Positions 10,905 through 20,620 of a stretch of 64,000 nucleotides of DNA are shown in pieces; position 1 is the first letter of the stretch, and every line of letters begins with the position of its first letter. The stretch is from contig JAJEKV010000008.1 of assembly GCA_021234155.1 (NCBI GenBank), forward strand, positions 6,448,945 through 6,512,944. The letters are read 5' to 3'. Both the position numbers and the translations under genes were made by a program. The notes beneath the pieces were generated by a model. That model saw only the letters and a list, made by a program, of their open reading frames with translations, searched no databases and was not told the DNA's origin. The DNA is from Isoetes taiwanensis (Eukaryota; Streptophyta; Lycopodiopsida; Isoetales; Isoetaceae).

Positions 10905-11583
10905 TTTTCTGATGACACGGTTGTGGGCTTCTCTGTGCCTTTCTGTCCATCACTCTTTCTAGCAAGTCCATAACGTGACCTCAACCACGCCGTGTGATAG
11001 ACCTTTGGTTGGCTCTTTCCATGATATTCTGTATAAAGGGCTTTTGATCGATTTTGTTTGTGATCGAGTATCCACTGTCTAACTGTATTAAATCCATCAA
11101 TAATATCTCCCCGTTTGGTCAGTCCAGATTTCTCAAGGCTTTCGTAAGAAGCCAAGACCCAGCCCTTGGCTTGAGACGAATGTGGAGCCTCAGTGATGCT
11201 TGCATGCATTTGTAAGTTTCGAAGGGTAACCTGTATCCTTGAAATGACTTATCAAGCACGTCTTCCACGACAACATCTATCTCGTTGGCAACCTCAGTGC
11301 TCACATTCATGTCAATTGCTATGCCAGCATTCTGTGTCCTCCGAGTCCCGGGCTCAGCAAAGTACAAGCACAGATCCTTGAGATGATTTGTGCTAGAGCC
11401 AGGGTGGATTGGGCCTACATCTATGCATCATGAAAACTTATCGGCTACAGCAGTCATTAGCTCTGGGACGACTTCAATACCATTGAACTGAATGCTTGAA
11501 TCTGCTTCCTTTGCTGCAGCAAATGCCTGTGCCAACGGAGGGCCAGATCCAGGTACATGTGCAGTTTGCTTAGTTCTGGCCAT
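10905..11583 (-). pseudogene. Transposon-associated protein with histone H3-tail N-terminus
   Basis: The minus-strand ATG at 11,583 starts M-ARTKQTA-HVPGSGPPLAQ. Residues 2-8 equal the first seven residues of mature histone H3, including Lys4. The frame continues to an in-frame TGA near 11,429, then resumes in the same frame (LKDLCLYFAEPGTRRTQNAG, EIDVVVEDVLDKSFQGYR). After a frameshift near 11,190 it reads KGWVLASYESLEKSGLTKRG and GFNTVRQWILDHKQNRSKAL, ending near the palindromic repeats at 10,900. Nothing downstream of the tail resembles a histone fold. I do not recognise the remainder. It lies upstream of, and on the same strand as, the DUF7869-type exon that needs a 5' exon, so it may be its spliced N-terminal part or a separate accessory gene. 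The stop and frameshift suggest a decayed copy. Confidence 0.5.
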
Positions 11584-11689
11584 GGGTGCTGCATAACATC
11601 ATTCATTAATCCCATTAGTAGTGTATGCAAGCATTAAAACAAGGTAGGGGATGCCCCCCATAGGGGGTTTGAAAGCACGAAAAGAGGCA

Positions 11690-11730
11690 AAAGGGTGCCA
11701 AATTGGGCGCCCCCAATTTGCCCCACTAGA
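11690..11730. repeat. Isolated copy of the palindromic repeat, inverted
   Basis: The sequence CCAAATTGGGCGCCCCCAAT followed by TTGCCCCACTAGAGG is the palindrome again, here in inverse orientation to the copy at 10,850-10,880. It sits between two divergent reading frames (minus from 11,583, plus from about 11,741), where a shared control region would be. Confidence 0.75.
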
Positions 11731-11740
11731 GGAGGTTTAG

Positions 11741-12663
11741 AGACACGGATTTATCGCTCCAGATCGTTTGAGTGAATGCTTGTCCGCCATGAAGACTATA
11801 GACGGAGGTAGTCGTGTATGGGTGGGAGCGTACCAGGATCCAAAAAAGAGAAACCCTTCATCTCGTGTTCGCGAGCTGCAGACCCTTGTTCTGGTAATGT
11901 ACGTGGCCGGAGACCAAGCAGCTGCCCCTGCTATGCATGACCTGAATCTATGCTTCAACGACGCGGACCATCCTCAAGAGTATTCGAAGTTTCCGCAGCA
12001 CTTGAAAGAAGTGGAGGACATAGAGAAGAACCTCCCCGATCATGAGTGCGCAGCAGGTAACATGGTTTAAACTTGTGTCTCTGTCCATTTCTTTTCAATA
12101 CCACTTATAACGGTTGTCTACTTTCCTTCATCATACTGGTTGTATCGGCCTTGGGGTGATAAGAGTGCGGGAGGAGGCGCGGGTGCTCTTTTGCCACATC
12201 AATTGGATTCCAGGACATGCACATACCTAGTGCGGAAATTTATGCTAGAGGGTTGCAGTGTCCTTGATTTCTTCTCCGGAGGATCGTTTAGCCGTGCAGC
12301 TTTGTGTGAAGGGTATAAAGCTATTGCCTTTGAGATTGATGAGAATATGCAGCTTAAACTTGTTCAGATTTTTGATCAACTCGAAGTAATGCTGGACGAG
12401 AAGAAATCGAGAGCCCGTGCTTTGCAAAAAATAGCAGAGGGAAAAAAGAAAGCAAGTGGCTCCAAGGCATCGACAGTAGCGACCGCTACTCCACCTCCTT
12501 GTCCATTCCCTGCACAAACAGTGCAGGAGTTGCAATCCACTCTCCGAATGTCTAAGGATTTTGTCACAGACCATTTGAGAAAGGTGGGAGGTTTTGGAGC
12601 AAAGGACATGTCTTTCTTTAGAAAGAGAAGGAGAACATTAATGCATTGGCGGGCACTGCACTA
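11741..12663 (+). pseudogene. DNA-methylase-like protein (C-terminal SAM-binding half)
   Basis: Two plus-strand pieces are separated by a putative intron. Piece 1 (11,741-12,053) ends at a CAG|GTAACA donor and contains RVWVGAYQDPKKRNPSSRVR then ELQTLVLVMYVAG. Piece 2 (about 12,140-12,663) contains LDSRTCTYLVRKFMLEGCSV and LDFFSGGSFSRAALCEGYKA followed by IAFEIDEN. The last part matches the layout of beta-class N4/N6 DNA methylases: helix, motif I (usually DPFxGSGT, here DFFSGGSF), then an acidic E at the end of the next strand. The catalytic D/N-PP-Y motif, which in this class lies N-terminal, is not found, so the gene is truncated, has an unseen 5' exon, or is catalytically dead. A basic, Lys-rich helical tail follows. 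No clean acceptor AG precedes piece 2 in the needed phase. Family call rests on motif I only. Confidence 0.45.
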
Positions 12664-13821
12664 GTGTGCACCCAAGATCTGGTCGAGGGTAGCTCGAAGT
12701 TTACGCAGCTACTCCTCAAGGACCAAGAACCTTCTGTTGTATTGGAGACACAACCGTTGCTCTTTTGCAAAATTTGGCCTGCCCAGATACCTCAGATTCT
12801 TCAAAAATAGGGAATGCAAGTGCTTAGTTCTATGGGATTTGTCATTTTTAAGCCCAAGCGGTTGGAGCTGCTATGTACATATTTTACTCCTTTATCTTCT
12901 CTTTTGTTACTGATGTTGAACAACAATAGGATAAGGTTCTTCATTGAAACTGAAACCAAAGGCCTCAAAATCACCAAAGACCTCAAAATTGGCTATTCAG
13001 GTAGATAGCTTTGCTTCGATTTCTTTATGCTGTTGTATTCTCTTCTCGGGTGGCCCGAATTTAGTAGAAGTTTTTTGCATGTTGTAGAAACTGCCACAGG
13101 TCCAGCTTTATCCAAGTCAGCATTTGAACCTTTCAATTGTAGCCTTTGATTGGTAGAAAAGGATTTAATGGTGCTAAAAGTTAGATCATCATAGATATAT
13201 ACTCGGTTTTGCCTATCACTTATGTCTCTAAACTTGGGCGTCTCTGTTTTGAGCTAGATTATTAAATGATTCCTTGCTGCGTTTTTGCTTCCTTGTGTTT
13301 TATTCTACAGAAAGAACTTCTAAAATCAATGTTTAGACGATTTTTTGCTTGATTTTGCAGAGAATATAATATACAAGCTACACTGCTTCTGATATAATAC
13401 TGCCTATGATTTCTACGCTGGTTGTGATATAAGTTTTCTTATGATGCAAAATTACAACTAATGGTCTTACTTTGCTGTTACTTTGTTGTGCTAAAATAAT
13501 TTGATCCACTTAAAAACTTTTGGCTGTTGACAAATATGTCCGACGATTCAATGTGCTCTAAGGTCATCTATAGGATTTTTGTTTGCTTTGAATAGCCACA
13601 AGATAAAAGCACTCAACAATGTGGCATCTCTAGGGAGTAATATGCCATATTTCAGTAATACAAGTTTCCACCTTTGTAACTTCCTCTTTAGTGAGCAATG
13701 TAGTAAAATTTCAGTAGTTTCCACGTTTCTTTAACATTCATTTTTATAAAGCCCATGCACTATCAAGATATCTTCCAACATACTTCTACAAATTGCAATT
13801 TTTAATTCGATGTTATTCAAC
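12664..13821. other. No recognisable gene
   Basis: Directly after the methylase-like stop, 48 codons stay open in another frame (VCTQDLVEGSSKFTQLLLKD, ending at 12,810), possibly its continuation after a frameshift. The rest is AT-rich without supported features. Confidence 0.4.
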
Positions 13822-13824
13822 TTA

Positions 13825-14185
13825 GGGTGCATCCCCATTAGGGCGAAACAGGGTTTTTCCTCCTCTTCCACATCATCAAATCAAGAAGACCCATAGTTCC
13901 TATTGCGACCTGATTTCGCCACCAGAAGAACACAAAAGAATCCTCAATAGAGATCTTGCAAGAAGACAAAATTCTTGCAAGAGGACAAATTGTTCTTTGC
14001 TAAAAGACAAATTGAGTTTCCATTTAAGTTTTTCGGAAGTAGGCTGGAACTTCCTAAATCAAATCAGTTTTCTGTGCCATGTGGGCTAAAACCAGGAAGA
14101 GGAAGTATGTTGATTTTTGTCCTTATTCGCCACTCGCCACGAAGCAAAAAAAAGAGGCCTATTTGGGTCTAATGGGGATGCACCC
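13825..14185. mobile_element. Tourist-like (PIF/Harbinger) MITE, 361 bp
   Basis: The two ends are perfect 17 bp inverted repeats (GGGTGCATCCCCATTAG at 13,825 and its complement ending at 14,185). TTA flanks both sides (13,822-13,824 and 14,186-14,188), the 3 bp TWA target duplication of PIF/Harbinger elements. There is no coding capacity. It sits about 150 bp upstream of the eIF1A start codon. A Harbinger transposase fragment at 57.5-57.9 kb shows that such transposases occur in this genome. Confidence 0.85.
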
Positions 14186-14315
14186 TTAGTGAATTTAATT
14201 TCATGTTCAATTAAAGATTTTTGCTTCCACTAGGATAACATAGCTTTGGAGGCCTTTATTCGCTATATTCAACTCGTAAGGGTTTTCTCTCCTCCTCCGT
14301 TCCTTCGGCACAGAG

Positions 14316-14334
14316 AGAGAGAGAGAGAGAGAGC
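14316..14334 (+). promoter_or_regulatory. GA-repeat in eIF1A 5' leader
   Basis: A run of about nine GA dinucleotides ends just before the ATG of eIF1A. GA/CT tracts in 5' leaders and core promoters are common in plant housekeeping genes and can bind GAGA-binding BPC proteins. The pyrimidine-rich stretch just upstream (TTTTCTCTCCTCCTCCGTTC) would fit a transcription start region. Confidence 0.45.
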
Positions 14335-14772
14335 ATGCCAAAGAACAAAGGAAAGGGAGGAAAGAACCGCAAGCGAGGTAAAAATGAAGCAGATGATGAG
14401 AAGCGTGAGCTTGTCTTCAAAGAAGATGGCCAGGAATATGCCCAAGTGCTGCGTATGCTTGGAAACGGCCGTTGTGAAGCTCTATGCATCGATGGTACCA
14501 AGCGTATGTGCCATATCCGAGGTAAGATGCATAAAAAAGTCTGGATTGCTGCTGGTGATATAATTTTAGTAGGTCTGCGTGACTATCAGGATGATAAGGC
14601 AGATGTTATATTAAAATATATGCCAGATGAGGCCCGTCTCCTTAAGGCCTATGGTGAACTTCCCGATAACCTTCGTCTTAATGAGGGTATTGCTGGTGGT
14701 CTTGATGAAGAAGAAGAGGGTGGTGGTGATGACTACTTGGAATTTGAAGATGAAGACATTGATAAGATTTAG
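14335..14772 (+). CDS. eIF1A: Translation initiation factor eIF1A
   Basis: An intact 145-residue single-exon gene. eIF1A binds the A site of the 40S subunit, promotes scanning and start-codon choice with eIF1, and later helps eIF5B join the subunits. Visible parts: basic N-terminal tail ([20 protein letters not shown]); the OB fold from about residue 22 to 96, with [34 protein letters not shown] and [19 protein letters not shown]; a helical part ([16 protein letters not shown]); and an acidic C-terminal tail ending DEDIDKI, the eIF5B-binding end. Length and order equal the family norm. The ATG follows a GA-rich leader. The gene's 3' end and 3' UTR are duplicated about 950 bp downstream. Confidence 0.97.
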   Translation: MPKNKGKGGKNRKRGKNEADDEKRELVFKEDGQEYAQVLRMLGNGRCEALCIDGTKRMCHIRGKMHKKVWIAAGDIILVGLRDYQDDKADVILKYMPDEARLLKAYGELPDNLRLNEGIAGGLDEEEEGGGDDYLEFEDEDIDKI

Positions 14773-15639
14773 TTAGTAATTTGAAACATATTTTCCTGTG
14801 CCGTTTAGCAACTTCCCTATGTGTGACTTGTAGCTTCTCAATAATATCCGCTATTGGTTGTTTCTTTTAGCTAATTTTCCTGGTCCCGTCTGAGGACTTG
14901 AGTAGTAGTTTGGTAGGCTTTAGTGTGCCTGTCCGTTGGTAAGTAGTTTCTTGGATTGGGCGAAATTCATTAAGTTAAACTTCTGCTTTTATGGTGCTGT
15001 AAGGCTTTTGTTCATTTAGTATTTATTGAACCCAGAGATGTAGTAGTATCTTGAGTAAGCCTTGTGTTTTGTAATGTTTAGGACAAGCCATTCCAGGTAT
15101 TATCCCACAGGAGACAAATTTTATTCTAGAAAACGTTCTCATAATTCTGGTCTACTTTCTGATGGAACTGTCCAGAAACATTAACAAAGAGTTATTAGTA
15201 AGGACCAAGTAAGTTGGGTAAATGCAGGTTCTGTTAACACGTGCGAGCTGGTAAATGCTGTATCTGGATAGCTTGACCTAAATAAGAATTATTTTGGTGA
15301 CTAAAAATGACCCTAATTGTTCTGTGTTCTTTGAGACTCTAAATGACTCCTTCAGCCTAGCAGATTCTTCGTGCTTTTCTTGGCTCAGCTTGTCCAATTG
15401 CGTGATTTTCTGTTCATAAACTCTCTAATTTTGTTGAGCCTTCATGAAGAACATCAATTAGGTTGGTGTTCTTTGCAACTAGTTTCTTATTTTCTGTTTC
15501 AAGAATTTTAACCTGTTCAAGATATCCTTTGCAGTAATTTGATCAAAATGCATGTAGCTCCTCTAATTTGCTCGCTATGACATGCTGCTGTTGCCTTTGT
15601 GCTTAAAGCTTGTTTAGTAGAGCTAGAACCAATTTAGTA

Positions 15640-16215
15640 GAGCTAGAACTTTCCTCTTAATGAGGGTATTGCTGGTGTCTTGATGAAGAAGAAGAGGGCG
15701 GTGGTGATGACTACTTGGAATTTGAAGACATTGATAAGATGTAGTTAATAAGTTTAAACATATTTGACTTAGCCGATTAGCAACTTCCCTATGTGTCACT
15801 TGTAGCTTCTTAATAATATCTTTATTGTTGTTTCTTTTAACTAATTTCTCTGGTCCCATCAGAGGACTTGTAGTATTTTTGTAGTGTGCCTGTCCGCTGG
15901 TAACTAGTTTCTTGGATTGGACGAAGTTTATTAGGTTAAAACTTTTACTTCGTGTAAGTCTTTTGTTCTTTTAGTATCTATTGAATAGACCCACAAACTT
16001 AGTAGTAGCTTGAACAAAACTTGTGTTTTGTAACATTTATTAGACCAAGCCAATCCAGGTATTATCACAAGAGACAAATTTCCTTGTAGAAAATGTTCTC
16101 ATAATTATTCTGTTCCAATTTTTGATGGACAAATTTCATTGTAGAAAGTGTTCTCATAGTTATTCTGTTCCAATTTTCGATGGAACTGTCTAGAAACATT
16201 CATAAAGAATTACTG
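15640..16215 (+). pseudogene. Duplicate of eIF1A 3' end and 3' UTR
   Basis: The segment repeats 14,680-15,200 at roughly 85-90% identity by eye: the last ~40 codons of eIF1A (LNEGIAG ... DYLEFED...IDK), the stop region, and about 400 bases downstream. The copy has lost one base near GGTGTCTTGATG and several codons, so it cannot encode the tail. It lacks everything upstream and has no promoter of its own. The intervening 15,200-15,640 is not duplicated. Confidence 0.85.
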
Positions 16216-16239
16216 CAAAGGATACGATGCAGCGGCCCT

Positions 16240-16375
16240 TCTCTTTGTCGAACATTGTGCTAAGTCAAAGTGATGTCAATGCTGGACATGTGAAAGCCAA
16301 AGCCCTTCTCTTTGTCGAACATTGTGCTAAGTCAGAATGATGTCAATGCTGGACATGTGGAAGCCAAAGCGATGC
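16240..16375. repeat. Tandem duplication of about 70 bp
   Basis: GCCCTTCTCTTTGTCGAACA to GGACATGTGAAAGCCAAAG occurs twice in direct succession with two or three differences. A second small duplication (about 55 bp, containing TTGGGTCCATCTAGTTTTAT) follows at 16,600-16,700. Confidence 0.9.
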
Positions 16376-16795
16376 GTTTGCTTGAAGATTTTAAACCTTC
16401 ATAAACTTTGCACAATTGGTTTCGTAAGGCAGGAGGGTACAAGTCAACATAGAATTATCACACAGAACAGCTCGTAAGGGGATTTGAATTGCCAGAGAAT
16501 ACAGCACTAAATGACAGCACAAAATGAAATTAATTGACATAAAACAACAAAATTTGTAAGAACACATTCAGGTTTAAACGGCCTGCTCCTTGCTCATACA
16601 TATTGGGTCCATCTAGTTTTATAGCACCCTCCATAAGTGCTTGAGCTCATATATATTGGGTCCATCTAGTTTTATAGCACCCTCCATAAGTGCTTGTTTG
16701 ATACTACCAGGATTCAGAACATTCCAGCATATCTCTTCAGGAACTATAAACAATAGCAAGGTCTCTGTAAACAATAGCAAGGTCTCTAACATTAC

Positions 16796-16980
16796 CCATG
16801 TGGAAGCTCCCATGTGCTCATACCACGTGATGAGAAGGATGCAATATGGTTATTGTAATCAATACCACCAACACCAATTATATCATTCTGATCAGCTGGA
16901 TTGTTCAGGGTTCTATATAGTGGTCCATCATTTCCAATTGCTGATGTCATAATAATATTATTTGCAGTCATTTCCCAACC
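16796..16980 (-). pseudogene. Orphan exon of site-1 protease (subtilase SBT6.1-like)
   Basis: One minus-strand exon of 185 bases with a TTCAG acceptor and a GG|GTAATG donor encodes [20 protein letters not shown], then [20 protein letters not shown] and a segment ending [15 protein letters not shown]. This is the part of the S8 protease domain around the oxyanion-hole Asn (SAIGNDGP) of site-1 protease, which cleaves membrane transcription factors and other clients in the Golgi. The reading frame is intact, but no neighbouring exons are visible on either side, so this is a displaced exon, perhaps carried here by a transposon. Confidence 0.7.
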
Positions 16981-17506
16981 CTGAACATTCAAACTAAGAA
17001 CTGTCAATTTGCATGTTCCAGAACAAAATAGAAATACTTGCTTGGCATGCAATCTGTGTGTATGCATGATTGTGCATGATCGGAGGGAAGCTTGCACACT
17101 TTGTTCCAGAACATGTTGCGCGAATATGCTAAAATATACAAGTATATTGTATGCAGGTCAGTCTTGAGGTACAATACAGCTGCCAGCTGCTCCTAAGCCC
17201 ATATGATAGCTTAAGCAGGAAATGGATCACCATTTTAGAATTTTATATGGAGTAGCTCTATCTTGCAGCAGCACAGAAGGAGCAACAGAAAAGGGATAGT
17301 GCCCCACTTGTCTACCATCCTATTGGTTTGACTTCTTATGTATGCAGAAACACTAAAACAAGGCACTCAAGTATATATTGTCAAGTAACAGAGTATATTA
17401 TTTATATTATTTAGTAACAGAGAATATACTTAGTAAATAGGATATTGCCATATCCTATTTGGTACGTACACATTACTGGTTTTAGAAAGACACACCAGAA
17501 TGTCAT
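16981..17506. other. No recognisable gene
   Basis: AT-rich sequence leading up to the CACTA-like element. No further site-1 protease exon or other feature is supported. Confidence 0.4.
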
Positions 17507-17509
17507 GCT

Positions 17510-17900
17510 CACAACAGGAGAAAGGCCATTTAGCGACGTCTATAGCGACGTCTAGGTCACGCGTCTATCGCGACGTCGGCGGCGTGACCGGGCGTGACCT
17601 GAGGCGTCGGCCGGAGACGTCGCGCGCATCGCGACATCGTCGCATCGCGGCGTCGCCAGACGTGACATAGACGTGACGCAGACGTGACATAGACGTCGCA
17701 TGCGACGTGACACGTGGAATATACACGTGGAATATCAAAAAAATCCACGTGTGCCGTAAAAGCCACGTGTAGACGTCGCATGCGACGTGACACGTGGAAT
17801 ATACACATGGAATATCAAAAAAATCCACGTGTGCCGTAAAAGCCACGTGTATATGTCGCATGCGACGTCACGCAGAAAAATTATGAAAATCCACGTGTAA
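17510..17900. repeat. Left terminus and subterminal repeats of the CACTA-like element
   Basis: After the terminal repeat come many GACGT/ACGTC and CACGTG motifs, including about 2.5 units of an ~80 bp repeat that contains GACGTCGCATGCGACGTGAC and TCCACGTGTGCCGTAAAAGC. Subterminal repeats of this kind bind the transposase in EnSpm-type elements. They are also strong CpG and G-box-like sequence. An A-rich tract (AAAAAATAAAA repeats) follows to 17,995. Confidence 0.85.
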
Positions 17901-18189
17901 TTAGAAAAGCCACGTGGCAAGAAAAAAAATAAAAAAAATAAAAAAAATAAAAAAAATAAAAAAAAAATAAAAAAAAAAATAAAAAAAATAAAAAAATGTT
18001 TGGCTTAGATAATTATTACAATATGATGTACAAGGAGCAAAAGGGCATTTATATTTTTATATTTATATTTTAAAATAATCACAAAAGTATTTTTATATTT
18101 ATATTTTTAAATAATCACAAAAGTGAATTGTATTTATATTTTTAAATAATCACAAAAGACTCGTTAAGGGGAGTATCCACCCTTTTAGC

Positions 18190-19030
18190 CTAGAGCTAAT
18201 CTCTGTCGATTCAATTGGAGTAGTCATCCGATTCGGGGTTGCGATTGGATGGCCCTCCACCATAGTTTCTGAGATCCCTCGCCCGACCCAGCCCCCATGT
18301 CCTCGTCTAGGGCCTGATTCATCTCATGCTTTCGCTTCCTATAAAACCAAAAGAATATGGCATTAATGTAGTTCATAAAATTATAATAATTTTCTACAAC
18401 GCACCCCGCATTCCCGTGATGTGGGACGGTCCCTCTTCATTATAATTGTTGATACAGATAAAACAAAATTTCCACGTTAAAGTGGCTATTTTTACGTGCT
18501 GCTTGCTAGGGGGAAACCCGTATAGATAGGTCTATGACAATATAACGAGTATTAGCTAATGACATTTAAAGTTCTTATTAAAATTAATGTGAACTAATAT
18601 AGCTCTTACGAATCTATGGTGAAACCCTTTCCGACCGCTGGAGCCCAAATGAGACGGCTTTCGTTCACTTTTAGTTGCTTTGTCGGTCCGAGCTCTATGT
18701 TTCTGTTCTGGATCCTTTGCACGTTCGAATGCAATCTGATTGCAAGGCACACAACATTATCACAAGTTAAAGTGAACGAATGGCAAAAAAAATAAGAAAT
18801 ACCTTGATATCTTCCTTGTGGAGATTAAGTGGTTTAGGGACTTTTGACCAATCGCCTCCAACTTTTTCGCAAGTCGTCTTCAGTTCCTTGACCACTCTTT
18901 GCCTTTGACATAAATCGATAGATCAACGCAATATTAAAATAATAAAAACAAGACTATGATTAGGTCATGTACCTCCTTTTTCGTAGAAGCTCGCCCATCA
19001 TCGAAGGGAAACTCTGTTTCATTTTATTTT
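18190..19030 (-). pseudogene. Exon remnants of a CACTA accessory/transposase protein
   Basis: On the minus strand four short exon-like blocks occur in order: KQSFPSMMGELLRKRR (near 19,000, with a GAG|GTACAT donor), VVKELKTTCEKVGGDWSKVP (near 18,870, AAG|GTATTT donor), AFERAKDPEQKHRARTDKAT with RKPSHLGSSGRKGFHHRF (near 18,680), and KRKHEMNQALDEDMGAGSG (near 18,320, preceded by TTTTATAG). The third block resembles the Asn/Lys-rich segment ahead of the H-x-GS/K-SF motif in plant Transposase_24 (Ptta/EnSpm) proteins. Family assignment is tentative. Confidence 0.35.
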
Positions 19031-19084
19031 TGAAATAAAATAATAATAAGAAAATAATAATACCTCTACCTAACAAAAATAATA

Positions 19085-19580
19085 AGAAATGTGGGACTAG
19101 GGCCCGAACATCTGGTCCCCTCCACTCATGGTGGAGCCGACCATGTCCTTGCCCTAGCTACCTCTAGCTAAAACTGACAATGAACGTGAGCTAAGGCCCG
19201 AACACCTGGTCCTCTCCACTCGCGGTGGAGCCGACCATGTCCTTGCCGTAGCCACCTCTACTCAAGAATGAGAAGAAAAGTGGAATTGGACCCGGACATC
19301 TGGTCCTCTCCACGCAAGATGGAGCCGACCGTGCCCTTGAACAAGCCACTACAATTTTATTTTAGACCTAACAAATAACAAGTCGAAGTCGACTTGAACC
19401 CGGGTAAGTGATCCTCTCCACTCTAGGTGGAGCCGACCGTGCCCTTGAACAAGCCACTCCTTAACCTAGGAAAATAAAATTTGATCATAGTGGAAGTGAA
19501 CTTCGAACCCGGGTACACATGGTCCTCTCCACTCTAGGTGGAGCCGACCCGTGCCCTTGAACAAGCCACTCCGTCAATTT
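19085..19580. repeat. Five-unit repeat with GGTGGAGCCGACC
   Basis: Five units spaced about 95-110 bases share CTGGTCCTCTCCACTC, then GGTGGAGCCGACC and TGCCCTTGAACAAGCCACTC. The complement (GTCGGCTCCA ... TGGAGAGGAC) also recurs as a three-unit array at 62.0-62.3 kb, which links the two regions. Confidence 0.9.
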
Positions 19581-19729
19581 TTTTTAACCTATTTAAAGCT
19601 ATAAAAAAAATGCAAGTGTGATGAACTTACCAAATGAAGAACGTATGCAGACAAGATCCTGCTGGGCCCAAATAAAAAAGGACAGCTGCCAAACCTGCAA
19701 CAAAAAGTTAAAAGAATAAGAACAAAAGA

Positions 19730-20620
19730 AGAAGAAGATCGAAAAAAATAAAAAAATTAAAGTGGAAAAAATAGAAAAATCAAGAAAAGAAAAAAAATTA
19801 ATCGAAGAAGAAGATAAGGGTGGGAGAAACAAGAGAAGGGAGGGAGAAGAAATAAGGGAAGGGTCGAAGATGGGAAGGGAAAGCACGAAGGAGAGAAGAA
19901 GAAATGATGTTGGGGGAGAGAAGAATAGAATCGAAGGGGAAGAGAAAGAATAGAAGGAGGAAGAAGGGAAGAAGGGAAGGAAAAGAAATATGAAGAGAAA
20001 AATAAGAGAAGGAAAGAAGAGATAAAAAAATAAGAGAAGAAGAAAGAATCGAAGAAGGGAAGAAGAGAAAGGAAGAATAGAATCGAAGAGAAGAGAAGAA
20101 TAGAATCGAATAAGAGAAGAGAATAAGAGAATAAGAATAAGAGAAGAGAAGCATAGAATAGAATAAGAGAAGAGAAGAATAGAATCGAGAAGAATAGAAT
20201 AAGAGAAGAGAAGAATAGAATCGAAGGGGAAGAGAAATAATAGAAGGAGGAAGAAGGGAAGAAATAAGAGAAGGGAAGAAGGGAAGGAAACGAAATATGA
20301 AGAGAAATGAGAGAAGAAATGAGAAGAAATGAGAGAAGAAGAAGAAGAAGAAGAAGAAGAAGAAGAAGAAGAAGAAGAGAGAAGAAGAGAAGGAAAGAAG
20401 AGAAATGAGAGAAGAAGAGAAGAAATGAGAGAAGAAGAGAAGAAGAAAGAAGAGAAGGAAAGAAGAGAAGGGAAAGAAGAGAAATATGAAGAGAAATGAG
20501 AGAAGAAGAAGAAGAGAGAAGAAGAGAAGGAAAGAAGAGAAGGGGAGAGGAAAGGAAGGGGAAAGAATAGAAGAGAAGAAATGAGAAGAAATGAGAGAAG
20601 AAGAAAAATGAAGAACACAA
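19730..20620. repeat. Purine tract (GAAGA/GAGAA), about 0.9 kb
   Basis: Almost pure A/G on the plus strand, with units such as AGAATAGAATCGAAGAG and a (GAA)n run at 20,336-20,385. The very long minus-strand open frames of Phe/Ser/Leu across it are a composition effect, not genes. Such polypurine DNA can form triplex (H-DNA) structures. Confidence 0.95.

Noticed and set aside
11560..11583. A histone H3 gene
   Set aside because: Only the first seven residues match. The alpha-N helix and histone fold are absent, so it is a tail match, not an H3 gene.
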